Positions 7,392 through 15,940 of a DNA stretch of 31,733 nucleotides are shown in pieces; position 1 is the first letter of the stretch, and each line of letters begins with the position of its first letter. The notes below the pieces were generated by a model. The model ran no database searches, had not been told where the DNA came from, and worked only from the letters and a program-made list of their open reading frames with translations. The position numbers were made by a program, and so were the translations under genes. Source of the stretch: Pseudomonadota bacterium (GTDB lineage Bacteria; Pseudomonadota; Gammaproteobacteria; Burkholderiales; Burkholderiaceae_B); contig JAEWHK010000008.1 in NCBI GenBank assembly GCA_023387815.1, forward strand, positions 1 through 31,733. Reading direction: 5' to 3'.

Positions 7392-9883
7392 TATTCGGCA
7401 CTCCGTAAAATAAGCAGTGGTGGCGTTGTTTTGACGCCGCGCAATGCCATTTTACCCCCTATCCACGATGCAACAAGCCCCAGCGCCACTGCGCTGATCC
7501 ACGGCATCACGCCCGTTTGCAGATCGATATCAAAGACACGCAGGGCCAGCAGTCGTGCAATCAGTACGGCAAAGCCCGCTGCAAGCAGGCCGGATATGAC
7601 GCCGATGACAATCAGTTCGCTGCGCTGTGCCTGATCCAGCTGCCTTGACGTCGCCCCCATGGCGCGCAACAGGCCCGCTTCATAGATGCGCTCGTCCTGG
7701 GTGGATAAAAAGGCGCTGCCCAGGACCACAATGCCCGCAGCCAGCGTAAACACAAACAGAAACTGCACGGCAACCGTCACGCTGTCCAGAATGGATTGCA
7801 GCTGCCGCAGAATGCCAGAGACATCGAACACAGTGATATTGGGAAACTGGCGCACCACTTCCTGTGTGAAACCGGCCTTGTCTTCGGGCAGATGGAAAGC
7901 CGTGATCCAGGTGGCCGGTTTATCCCTGAGCGCCGCCGGCGACAGGATGGCAAAGAAATTCACCTGCATGGAATCCCATTTCACCGTTCGCAGACTGGTA
8001 ACCCTTGCGGTGACGGTTTCACCGGCTACATCGAAGGTGACTTCGTCGTTAAGCCTGACGCCCAGCTGGCGCGCCAGATCATCTTCAAACGAGACTTCGG
8101 CCGCGTCGGGATTGAGCCAGCGACCGGCGCTGATCCTGTTGCTCGCGGGCAGCGTATGCAGCCAGGACAGATTGAACTCTCTTTCGGCCAGCCGCTGTGT
8201 GCGTTCGGATTCGTAACTGGATGGATCGACATCGCGATCACCAATACGGATCAGACGCCCTCTTACCATGGGATCCAGTACCGGCTCTTTGAGCCCGTTT
8301 TCCCGGAAGAGCACCTCAAGGGCGGGCTTCTGGTCTTCCTGGATATTGATCAGGAAACGGTTTGGCGCATCCGCAGGCAGATTGTTCTGCCAGGCAGAGA
8401 GCAAATCGGTACGCAAAAGCCCCAGCAGCAGAATGACCATAATTCCGAGGGTCAGCGCGCAAATCTGGATGACTGTCATGCCACGACGGTTCACCATGCC
8501 AGCCAGAGCAAATCGCAGAACAGGTCTTGTCACCAGTTTGTGACGAAGCTGCGCCAGCAGACGCAGAACAGCCCAGGCAAATGCTGCACATACCAGCATG
8601 GCAACGATAAATCCGCCGGCACTGATGAACGCCAGCGTCATGTTGCCGGTATGTAGCAGCAATAACAAGAACCAGATCACGATGCCCACAGCAACCATCA
8701 GCAGCGGCCGACGCGTGCCCACCTCGAGATCCCGCCGCAGCGCCTTGAGTGGCGGTACGCGGGACAGTTGCAGGACAGGAATCACCGAGAATCCAAAGGC
8801 TAGTACCCAGCCCGTTGCCAGACCCGCCAGTCCGGGACGGACAGACACGGGCGGCAGACTGGCGGGAATGAGGTCAGAAAGAAAATGAATAAGAAGATAA
8901 TGCAGGCCCAGGCCAAGAATCACACCGGCAACAGAGGCCGCCGTGGCAATCAGCAGAAACTCAATGGCCACGAGCCGCAGTACAGTGCCACGCGTGGCCC
9001 CAAGGCTGCGCATCACGGCCAGCCCGTCCTGATGTCGCGCCGAGAAGCGCCGGGCTGCCAGACCGATGGCAACGCTGGCAATCATGACGGTCAGTACCGA
9101 AACGAGTGACAGGAACTGCTCTGCCCGATCCAGGGAGGCGCGGATCTCGGGTCTGGCAGAATCCGTACCGATAATCTGACGCCCCTTGGCGGGCCGGGCC
9201 GATAGCCAGGTACGCATAGAGGCTATTGCGTCCGCGTCGCCGGCCAGCAGCAGCGTTTCCTTGACCCGACTGCCTGGCACGAGCAGACCCGTCGCCTGCA
9301 GATCAGCCTCATTCATCATCAGGCGAGGAGCGATATTGACAAATGCCATATTTCTGTCGGGTTCATTTTCAATAAGCGCGGAGACCGTCAGTGTGGTGGC
9401 GCCCACGCGCAGGCTGGCCTTTTGTGGCGCATTCAGCTGACTCATCAACGCCGGGTCAACCCATACACTTCCTGCCGGTGGAATAGCCTGCACGCTCTGC
9501 CTGCTATCGTTGCCCTGCAGGGTGACAGCGCCTTTAAGCGGATATCCATCGGACACCACTTTCACCGAAGCCAGTCGCGAGGCCTCGTCAAAACTCACCA
9601 TGGAAGGAAACTGCCAGGTTTTTGCGGTTTTCAAGCCCAGGTCATGCGCATGGTCGGTCACGGCCTGTTCGATGGGCGTATCGGACTCGAACAGCAGGTC
9701 GGCACCCAGCACCTGGCCGGCATTGTCTTTCAGTCCTGCAGAGACCCGGTCGGCCAGAAAGCCGACACTGCAGACCGCCGTCACGGCCACTACCAGCGCC
9801 AGTGCCAACAGACGCAGTTCGCCGGAAAGCCAGTCGCGCCGGAAGAGGCGCCATGCCATTTGCCAAATTGCCAGTGCAGTCAA
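7391..9883 (-). CDS. FtsX-family ABC transporter permease (YbbP-like)
   Basis: An 830-residue inner-membrane protein of the YbbP type, near the 800-residue size of the family. The arrangement is duplicated: a first helix near residues 22-44, a large periplasmic region to about 255, a cluster of helices near 260-490, a second periplasmic domain near 500-700, and three final helices near 710-820. FtsX cores are visible at SVLTVMIASVAIGLAARRF and FTLAAGIVVLGSAFLSTQDERIYEAGLLRAMGA. Relatives work with the ATPase YbbA, perhaps exporting or extracting lipid-linked or lipoprotein substrates. No ATPase gene is adjacent, so the partner must be elsewhere. The upstream permease gene is 23 nt away and the globin follows directly. 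Confidence 0.88.
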   Translation of the reverse strand: MTALAIWQMAWRLFRRDWLSGELRLLALALVVAVTAVCSVGFLADRVSAGLKDNAGQVLGADLLFESDTPIEQAVTDHAHDLGLKTAKTWQFPSMVSFDEASRLASVKVVSDGYPLKGAVTLQGNDSRQSVQAIPPAGSVWVDPALMSQLNAPQKASLRVGATTLTVSALIENEPDRNMAFVNIAPRLMMNEADLQATGLLVPGSRVKETLLLAGDADAIASMRTWLSARPAKGRQIIGTDSARPEIRASLDRAEQFLSLVSVLTVMIASVAIGLAARRFSARHQDGLAVMRSLGATRGTVLRLVAIEFLLIATAASVAGVILGLGLHYLLIHFLSDLIPASLPPVSVRPGLAGLATGWVLAFGFSVIPVLQLSRVPPLKALRRDLEVGTRRPLLMVAVGIVIWFLLLLLHTGNMTLAFISAGGFIVAMLVCAAFAWAVLRLLAQLRHKLVTRPVLRFALAGMVNRRGMTVIQICALTLGIMVILLLGLLRTDLLSAWQNNLPADAPNRFLINIQEDQKPALEVLFRENGLKEPVLDPMVRGRLIRIGDRDVDPSSYESERTQRLAEREFNLSWLHTLPASNRISAGRWLNPDAAEVSFEDDLARQLGVRLNDEVTFDVAGETVTARVTSLRTVKWDSMQVNFFAILSPAALRDKPATWITAFHLPEDKAGFTQEVVRQFPNITVFDVSGILRQLQSILDSVTVAVQFLFVFTLAAGIVVLGSAFLSTQDERIYEAGLLRAMGATSRQLDQAQRSELIVIGVISGLLAAGFAVLIARLLALRVFDIDLQTGVMPWISAVALGLVASWIGGKMALRGVKTTPPLLILRSAE

Positions 9884-9906
9884 CAGAATCTCCAGCAGTC
9901 AAAGAG

Positions 9907-10686
9907 TTATTTCAAAACGAGCAACGCGACGGTCAGATACAGCACCGCAGCAAAAAGCAGTCTGAGTGTGCGTTCAGGAAGATAAAAGGCCAGCCTGACA
10001 CCCTGCCGGATCATCAGCATGCCTCCGACGGATAGTGCGATGCCTACCGTCCAGTCTGTGTTGCCATGCCAGGAATAGGTAATCAGTGCAACCAGTGTAC
10101 CCGGCAGAATCATGGATAGCGCCATGGCCTGGGCCGCGGTCTGGCGAAGTCCGTAAAAAACGGTCATGGTCGGAACCAGGATCAGCGAGCCACCAACGCC
10201 AAAAAGACCGCCAATTGCGCCCGACAGCATGCCCATCATCACATATTGCCGGAATCCCACATGTCGTTTGACCGGTGCGTCGGCAACCGCAGGTGCCCTG
10301 CCCTTGCGCAGCGTCTGCCAGATATAAAAGGTCGCCACCGAGGCCAGAAAAACTGCAAACAGGTTACGCAATAATACCGGACTCATATCCTGTGCGACCA
10401 GTGCAGCCAGATGGGTAGCCACAACGTTGGCCGCCACACCGATGGACACGCTTTTGAAATCGATGGGTGAACGCTTGTGGTAGTTTCTTAGCGTAAGTAC
10501 CACGTTCGACGCAATCATCAGCAATGCCGTGCCCTGCGCCAGCTGCTGCGGCATGGAAAAAACCAGTGCGAGCATGGGAATGGCAATCAGGCCGCCCCCG
10601 ATGCCGACAATGGCGCCCACAAATCCAATGGCGGCGCCAATGGTTACAAACATAAGAATATTCAGATACCAATCCATGCTTTCCAT
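9907..10686 (-). CDS. TauE/SafE-family membrane permease
   Basis: A 259-residue integral membrane protein of the TauE/SafE (DUF81) family, with about eight hydrophobic helices in two related halves. The repeat signature appears twice: GIGGGLIAIPML near 28-39 and GVGGSLILVPTM near 162-173. Family members are proposed exporters of sulfite, sulfoacetate or other small organosulfur anions, but no sulfur metabolism gene is nearby and the substrate cannot be inferred. Two ATGs, three codons apart, are possible starts (10686 and 10677); neither has a decisive ribosome binding site. It is the first gene of the permease-globin-kinase group. Confidence 0.88.
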   Translation of the reverse strand: MESMDWYLNILMFVTIGAAIGFVGAIVGIGGGLIAIPMLALVFSMPQQLAQGTALLMIASNVVLTLRNYHKRSPIDFKSVSIGVAANVVATHLAALVAQDMSPVLLRNLFAVFLASVATFYIWQTLRKGRAPAVADAPVKRHVGFRQYVMMGMLSGAIGGLFGVGGSLILVPTMTVFYGLRQTAAQAMALSMILPGTLVALITYSWHGNTDWTVGIALSVGGMLMIRQGVRLAFYLPERTLRLLFAAVLYLTVALLVLK

Positions 10687-10737
10687 CTCATACTTGCATG
10701 AGTCGGCATTGATCCTGCCACCGCTACATGACTATCG

Positions 10738-10759
10738 GGTTGACACCTGTGAGTCAACC
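10738..10759. repeat. Inverted repeat between radA and the TauE-family gene
   Basis: Perfect 7-bp arms GGTTGAC (10738-10744) and GTCAACC (10753-10759) with an 8-base spacer. No T-run follows on either strand, so an operator or RNA stem is possible, but a classical terminator is not. Confidence 0.5.
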
Positions 10760-10785
10760 ATTATCCGGGTTTCGTGCATCGGGCT

Positions 10786-10800
10786 GATGTCTTCGACATC
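10786..10800 (-). terminator. Possible hairpin just downstream of radA
   Basis: GATGTC (10786-10791) and GACATC (10795-10800) form a 6-bp stem with a three-base loop, 20 nt past the radA stop. There is no U-rich tail, so termination is uncertain; it may only mark the 3' end of the radA transcript. Confidence 0.3.
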
Positions 10801-10820
10801 GGGTCCGATGGTTCACGCGA

Positions 10821-12182
10821 TCAGCGAATCAGGTCGAGCACCTCATCCAGGCGCGATACGGCCTTGATTTCCAGGCCCTCTATCGGCTGTTTTGGTGCGT
10901 TATGCCTGGGAATCAGTGCCACGCTGAAACCCAGCTTGGCGGCTTCACGCAGCCGTTCCTGTCCGCGCGGTGCCGGGCGCACTTCACCGGCCAGACCCAC
11001 TTCGCCAAACGCAAACAACCCTTTGGGCAGCGGTTTGTTTCGCAGCGACGACAGAATGGCCAGCAGTACCGGCAGATCAGTGGCCGTTTCCGTAATCCTG
11101 ACGCCGCCGACCGCATTCACGAAAACGTCCTGATCATAACTGGCGACTCCGGCATGCCGGTGCAACACCGCCAGCAGCATGGCCAGCCGGCTGCCATCCA
11201 CGCCCAGTGTCAATCGACGCGGATTGGGAACGTGGGCCGTATCAACCAGGGCCTGGATTTCGACCAGCAGCGGCCGCGTGCCTTCCTGGGTGGCGACCAC
11301 GCAGGAACCAGGAACATTGTCTGTGTGCTGTGACAGAAAAAGTGCCGATGGGTTGCTGACCCCTTTGAGTCCCTTGTCTGTCATGGCGAACACACCGAGC
11401 TCATTGACCGCACCGTAACGGTTCTTGAAGGCGCGAATCAGGCGATAGGAAGAATCGGTTTCCCCCTCGAAGTACAGTACGGTGTCCACGATGTGCTCCA
11501 GCACACGCGGCCCGGCCAGCGTGCCATCCTTGGTCACATGCCCGATCATGACAAGTGCAATACCAGCCTGCTTGGCGATGCGGGTCAGCTGTGCGGCGCA
11601 TTCGCGTACCTGCGACACGGACCCCGGTGCCGATGACAGTTCACCGGAATAAAGCGTTTGTATGGAATCGATGACCGCCACGGCAGGCTTATGCTGCATG
11701 AGCGCCGCCTGAATGCTCTCGAGCTGGATTTCAGCCACCAGCTGAATGGCTCCCGTAGCCAGATCCAGACGCTTTGCCCGCAGTGCGACCTGCTCGGCCG
11801 ACTCTTCGCCCGTGATATATAAGACGGGCGTGGTGCGTGACAGTGAAGCCAGTGCCTGCAGCAGAAGTGTGGATTTGCCGATACCCGGGTCACCGCCGAT
11901 AAGAACGACGCCACCGGGGACCAGGCCACCGCCCAGAACACGATCGAACTCCGACAGCCCCGTTGGTTGTCTTGGTGTATCCCGGGCCTCAATGTCGGCC
12001 AGATTGCGTACCGGTGCGGCCTCGGCAAGGTGTGCGTAGCGATTGGCGGGAGACGCCGCAGCCGGACGCTCTACCGTTTCGGTCATGGTGTTCCATGCCT
12101 GACAATGCGGACACTGGCCCTGCCACTTGGCGCTGACCCCACCACATTCCTGGCATACATACACCGTTTTTACTTTTGCCAT
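10821..12182 (-). CDS. radA: DNA repair protein RadA
   Basis: A 453-residue RadA (Sms), the RecA-like branch-migration helicase used in recombinational repair. Domains in order: a C4 zinc finger with Cys10, Cys13, Cys24 and Cys27; an ATPase core with Walker A GGDPGIGKST at 96-105; the RadA-specific KNRYG motif at 253-257 (KNRFG in E. coli); and a C-terminal Lon protease-like domain from about residue 290 that serves as a scaffold rather than a protease. Length and start fit the family. It lies 84 nt downstream of the SDR gene on the same strand. Confidence 0.97.
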   Translation of the reverse strand: MAKVKTVYVCQECGGVSAKWQGQCPHCQAWNTMTETVERPAAASPANRYAHLAEAAPVRNLADIEARDTPRQPTGLSEFDRVLGGGLVPGGVVLIGGDPGIGKSTLLLQALASLSRTTPVLYITGEESAEQVALRAKRLDLATGAIQLVAEIQLESIQAALMQHKPAVAVIDSIQTLYSGELSSAPGSVSQVRECAAQLTRIAKQAGIALVMIGHVTKDGTLAGPRVLEHIVDTVLYFEGETDSSYRLIRAFKNRYGAVNELGVFAMTDKGLKGVSNPSALFLSQHTDNVPGSCVVATQEGTRPLLVEIQALVDTAHVPNPRRLTLGVDGSRLAMLLAVLHRHAGVASYDQDVFVNAVGGVRITETATDLPVLLAILSSLRNKPLPKGLFAFGEVGLAGEVRPAPRGQERLREAAKLGFSVALIPRHNAPKQPIEGLEIKAVSRLDEVLDLIR

Positions 12183-12266
12183 ACCGCGATCTGATTCCTG
12201 TTGTCCCTGAGCGAACGATAAATTAAGTTGAGGGCGCGCAATGGCGTTTTATTCTGAAGCTTCGGC

Positions 12267-12998
12267 TTATAAAGAAGCACCACCATCCACGCCAAGATTT
12301 TGCCCGGTAATGAAGGACGCTTCATCCGAAAGCAGGAACGCCACTGCAGCTGCCACCTCTTGCGGCCTGCCCAGCCGTTTCATGGGCACGCGGGCAAGCA
12401 GCTGCTTTTCTTCGTCGCCACCGGCTGGCAGCCCCTTCCGTAGGAATTCCGTTTCTATGGGCCCTGGTGAAATCGCATTGACCGTAATGCCATATTCGGC
12501 CAGTTCCAGCGCCCAGGTTTTCGTACAGCCGATCAGCGCCGCCTTGGCAGCCGAATAGCTGGTTCGCCCGACCTTGCCGCCCGCGGCCCGGCTGGCAATA
12601 TTGATAATCCGGCCTTCCCGTCTGACCTTCATGGATTCGACAAAGGTCTGGGTGACCTGCACGGCGGCGCGCAGGTTCACGTCATAAGACTGATACAGCG
12701 AAGACAGATTCACTTCGCCGAGATTCTCTACAAGTATGATACCGGCATTGTTCACCACCGCATCTACCGGATACTTCTCGCGAATCATCCGCAGAATCTC
12801 TTCGGTGTGACCCGCATCATTCAGATCACACTGATACAGAAAGCCCGGAAAATCAATATCACTGACATTTCTGGCGATACCGATAACGTGAGCACCCGCA
12901 TCGCTCAGACGGCGCGTGATTGCCCATCCGATGCCTTTGGTGGCGCCGGTAACGAGAACACATTTATTCTTCAACGGACTCTCCTGGTTGTTCGACAT
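12267..12998 (-). CDS. Short-chain dehydrogenase/reductase (FabG-like SDR)
   Basis: A 243-residue classical SDR that should reduce or oxidise a carbonyl/alcohol with NAD(P)H. It has the Rossmann motif TGATKGIG at 17-24, NNAG at 83-86, Asn108, and the catalytic set Ser136, Tyr148 and Lys152 in YSAAK. The C-terminal GQNLGVDGGASL is typical of the family. Resemblance to 3-oxoacyl-ACP reductases is general, and the substrate is unknown. A longer reading starts 29 codons upstream, deep inside alr; the ATG at 12998 is chosen because the conserved fold starts about 12 residues later. Even so it overlaps the 3' end of alr by 35 nt. Confidence 0.9.
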   Translation of the reverse strand: MSNNQESPLKNKCVLVTGATKGIGWAITRRLSDAGAHVIGIARNVSDIDFPGFLYQCDLNDAGHTEEILRMIREKYPVDAVVNNAGIILVENLGEVNLSSLYQSYDVNLRAAVQVTQTFVESMKVRREGRIINIASRAAGGKVGRTSYSAAKAALIGCTKTWALELAEYGITVNAISPGPIETEFLRKGLPAGGDEEKQLLARVPMKRLGRPQEVAAAVAFLLSDEASFITGQNLGVDGGASL

Positions 12999-14139
12999 GA
13001 ACCGGAACACGCTGCGCGAGTGCACACAGCAGTTCATAGGCAATTGTACCTGCCGATGCCGCAACCTCGTCGATATGCGGGCCATTATTGCCCCATAGTG
13101 TTACCCAGTCTCCGACAGCGGCGTCCGGCACGGGGTTCAGATCGATGGTCAGCATGTCCATGGAGACACGCCCGGCAAGCTGGGTTGGCACGCCATTGAC
13201 CCAGGCTGGTGTACCCGAAGGCGCGCTGCGCGGATAGCCATCGGCGTAACCACAGGCAACAACGCCAATACGCATATCACGCGGCGCCGTAAAGGTGGAA
13301 CCATAGCCGACGCTTTGGCCTTCCTGCACATGCTGAATGGAAATCAGGCGGGCCTGCAATGTCATGGTCTGACGCAAACCAAACTCATCGCCCGTGGTGC
13401 TGGCAAACGGCGAGGATCCGTAAAGGCAGATGCCCGGCCGTACCCAGTTTTCTTCTCCGCTGATACCCAGCTCCGGATAACGCAGAATGGCCGCAGAGTT
13501 GCACAAACTGATGCTGCCAGAGTTGCTGCCCACCGTGTCGCGAAAACGCTGCACCGGTTCATCTACCGCGCCCTGAGCGCCATCGGCATCGGCAAAATGC
13601 GTCATGAATCCAATCCGTCCGACTTTGCCCTGCGACTGCAGATCAAGCAGGTCCTGATAGGCCTGCGCAAACTGTTGTGGCGCAAAGCCCAGACGGTTCA
13701 TGCCGGTATTGATTTTCAGAAAAACGTCCAGTGGCGTGGCCAGCGTGGCACTTTGCAACAGGCGAATCTGCTCCGGATGATGAATCGTGCTCATCACGCG
13801 ATTGGCCTGCATGACTGGCAGATCCTCTGCCTGGAAAAAACCTTCCAGCATCAGCAGCGGACCCGTCCATCCCGCCTCACGGCATTTGACGGTTTCCTGC
13901 AGATCAAGCATGGCCAGGCCATCGGCCTGTGCGAATCCACGAATCCCGTTCTCAAGGCCATGACCATAGGCATTGGCCTTGATGACGGCCCAGATAAAGG
14001 TTTTACCGGATGGTTGTACGTAGTCCCCGCCACGCGCTGCTGCCGCCCCCTCCCTTGCGTTGTCAAGATACTGACGGATGATGCTCAGGTTGTGTGTCAT
14101 GGCCGGCAGTGATATCACTGCACGAATGGGACGCGGCAT
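12964..14139 (-). CDS. alr: Alanine racemase
   Basis: A 391-residue PLP enzyme that converts L-alanine to D-alanine for peptidoglycan. The PLP lysine lies in AVIKANAYGHG (Lys54), the second catalytic residue is Tyr279 in SVGYGSTF, and CGYADGYPR and GRVSMDMLTIDL follow as in the family. It is longer than the usual ~360 residues. Part of the excess is a stretch at about 29-46 (Ala/Gly-rich, then DYVQPSGKT) between the first helix and the strand bearing the lysine; most Alr proteins have the lysine near residue 34-39. It is the first gene of the alr-SDR-radA group and is divergent from hpnC. Confidence 0.95.
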   Translation of the reverse strand: MPRPIRAVISLPAMTHNLSIIRQYLDNAREGAAAARGGDYVQPSGKTFIWAVIKANAYGHGLENGIRGFAQADGLAMLDLQETVKCREAGWTGPLLMLEGFFQAEDLPVMQANRVMSTIHHPEQIRLLQSATLATPLDVFLKINTGMNRLGFAPQQFAQAYQDLLDLQSQGKVGRIGFMTHFADADGAQGAVDEPVQRFRDTVGSNSGSISLCNSAAILRYPELGISGEENWVRPGICLYGSSPFASTTGDEFGLRQTMTLQARLISIQHVQEGQSVGYGSTFTAPRDMRIGVVACGYADGYPRSAPSGTPAWVNGVPTQLAGRVSMDMLTIDLNPVPDAAVGDWVTLWGNNGPHIDEVAASAGTIAYELLCALAQRVPVHVEQPGESVEE

Positions 14140-14187
14140 AGTGTGGCTCCACAGTTCAATTTGGTCATACTGGAACGATCAGCGTAA

Positions 14188-14195
14188 ATTATAAT
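14188..14195. promoter_or_regulatory. Overlapping -10 boxes in the alr/hpnC divergent promoter region
   Basis: In the 84-bp gap between the divergent alr and hpnC genes, a TATAAT at 14190-14195 (+ strand, toward hpnC) overlaps a TATAAT read on the minus strand at 14193-14188 (toward alr). No good -35 element is seen at normal spacing for either, so strength and start sites are uncertain. Confidence 0.45.
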
Positions 14196-14223
14196 CATTG
14201 CTTGATCACATTAGCGCGTATTC

Positions 14224-15069
14224 ATGTCCGTTGACCATTATGAGAATTTTCCCGTAGCCTCGCTGCTGCTGCCTAAGCCGCTGCGTTCGGCCGTCACGGC
14301 CATTTACCACTTTGCGCGGCGCGCCGATGACATTGCCGACGAAGGCGATGCCCCTGCAGCAGAACGCCTGGCTGCGCTGAAGGCATTTGATAATGCTCTG
14401 CTCCATATGCAGGCCAGCCACTTTACCGCGACGCATTTTGAAAACGTTCCTGCCCGCATTTTTCTGGACCTGCAGCGCGAAGTCAAAACACATGCCCTGC
14501 CTCTGACTCCCCTGCATGACCTGCTGGTGGCTTTTACGCAGGATGTGAGCCACACACCGTTTCGCAACGAAGCTGATCTGCTCGCCTATTGTCAGTACTC
14601 GGCCAACCCGGTAGGAAACCTGCTGCTGCATCTGTATGATGCGGCTGATGAGGAATCCCTGCGGCTTTCCGATAAGATCTGTACAGGCCTGCAACTGGTC
14701 AACTTCTGGCAGGATATTGCCATTGATACAGCGCGCCAGCGCTTTTATCTTCCCTCAGAATGGCTGGCAGCACATGGCATGAGTCACCATGATCTGGCCA
14801 ATTTGCAACTGAATGACAGGTGGCCCCAATTAATGCAGGAATGCACGGCGTTTGCACGTAAAATACTGCTTGCTGGCGCCCCTCTGGGTGCGCGCCTGCG
14901 CGGCCGCCCCGGTCTGGAACTCAGAATGATCGTCCAGGGCGGCCTGCGCATACTGGAAAAAATTGACGTTGTTGCGGGCGACGTCTTCCACCATCGACCA
15001 ACCCTGAATAAAAAAGACTGGGCCGTGATTGTCTGGCGCAGTCTAAGAAAATCTCATTATGACACCTGA
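14224..15069 (+). CDS. hpnC: Hydroxysqualene synthase HpnC
   Basis: A 281-residue trans-isoprenyl diphosphate synthase-like protein of the HpnC group. In the known pathway, HpnC converts presqualene diphosphate to hydroxysqualene. Two acidic metal-binding motifs are present: RRADDIADEGD near residues 34-44 and NFWQDIAID near 161-169, followed by RQRFYLP as in squalene/phytoene synthases. The start at the ATG opens with SVDHYENFPVAS, typical for HpnC. It is the first of three overlapping genes, with its stop 11 nt inside hpnD. Confidence 0.94.
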   Translation: MSVDHYENFPVASLLLPKPLRSAVTAIYHFARRADDIADEGDAPAAERLAALKAFDNALLHMQASHFTATHFENVPARIFLDLQREVKTHALPLTPLHDLLVAFTQDVSHTPFRNEADLLAYCQYSANPVGNLLLHLYDAADEESLRLSDKICTGLQLVNFWQDIAIDTARQRFYLPSEWLAAHGMSHHDLANLQLNDRWPQLMQECTAFARKILLAGAPLGARLRGRPGLELRMIVQGGLRILEKIDVVAGDVFHHRPTLNKKDWAVIVWRSLRKSHYDT

Positions 15070-15940
15070 CCAATATTGCCAAGAGAAAGCGGCACGCAGC
15101 GGATCGAGCTTTTACTATGCGTTTCTGTTTCTGCCTGCCGAACAGCGACGCGCCATTACCGCCGTGTACGCCTTCTGTCGCGAAGTGGATGATGTTGTCG
15201 ACGAATGTACCGACCCCTCTGTAGCGCGCATCAAGCTGGCCTGGTGGAGCAAAGAAATCCACAATCTTTTTGAAGGACAGGCTGAGCATCCGGTAAGCAA
15301 GGCTCTGGCGCCGCATCTGCAGCGCTTCGGCCTTAAGGAAGCGCAATTTCAGGCCATCATTGATGGGATGGAAATGGACCTGGATCAGACTCGCTACATG
15401 GACTGGCCCGGGCTGCGCAAATACTGCTGGCACGTGGCCGGTGTCGTGGGTCAGTTGTCTGCCCAGATTTTCACATACGCCAACGCCGATACACCTGCCT
15501 ATGCTGAAAAGCTGGGTCTTGCCCTGCAAATGACAAACATCATTCGTGATGTGGGCGACGATGCCCGCCGCGGGCGCATTTATCTGCCCATCGATGATCT
15601 GCAGAAATTCAATGTGAAGGCTGCTGATATTCTGAACAGTCGCCAGACCGACGACTTTGGTGCGCTGATGGCATTTCAGACGGCACGCACCCGAGAACTC
15701 TACCGTGAAGCGCTGATGCTGTTGCATGAAGAAGACCGGCGTGCACAGCGTCCTGGCCTTATGATGGCGGCCATTTATTACACCCTGCTCGGTGAAATCG
15801 AAAAGGACGGCTGGCCGGTGCTCACCAGCCGCATTTCGCTGACACCACTGCGCAAGCTCATCATCGCCTGGAAAATCTGGGTGGGTGGCGGTAAAAGCTT
15901 CATCCGTAAAATGCGGGCTCTGGATGTCGTCAAATCCTGA
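15059..15940 (+). CDS. hpnD: Presqualene diphosphate synthase HpnD
   Basis: A 293-residue squalene/phytoene synthase-family enzyme that condenses two farnesyl diphosphates into presqualene diphosphate, the first step of the HpnCDE route to squalene. The first aspartate motif is REVDDVVDE near residues 41-49 and the second is NIIRDVGDDARRGRIYLP near 159-176. The SGSSFYYAF N-terminus is characteristic of HpnD. The ATG overlaps the hpnC stop by 11 nt and hpnE starts 17 nt before its own stop, so translation of all three is probably coupled. Confidence 0.95.
   Translation: MTPDQYCQEKAARSGSSFYYAFLFLPAEQRRAITAVYAFCREVDDVVDECTDPSVARIKLAWWSKEIHNLFEGQAEHPVSKALAPHLQRFGLKEAQFQAIIDGMEMDLDQTRYMDWPGLRKYCWHVAGVVGQLSAQIFTYANADTPAYAEKLGLALQMTNIIRDVGDDARRGRIYLPIDDLQKFNVKAADILNSRQTDDFGALMAFQTARTRELYREALMLLHEEDRRAQRPGLMMAAIYYTLLGEIEKDGWPVLTSRISLTPLRKLIIAWKIWVGGGKSFIRKMRALDVVKS

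Noticed and set aside
8885..9985. Several overlapping open frames on the plus strand opposite the FtsX-type permease
   Set aside because: They are antisense to a continuous 830-residue membrane protein and their translations show shadow-like composition without motifs.
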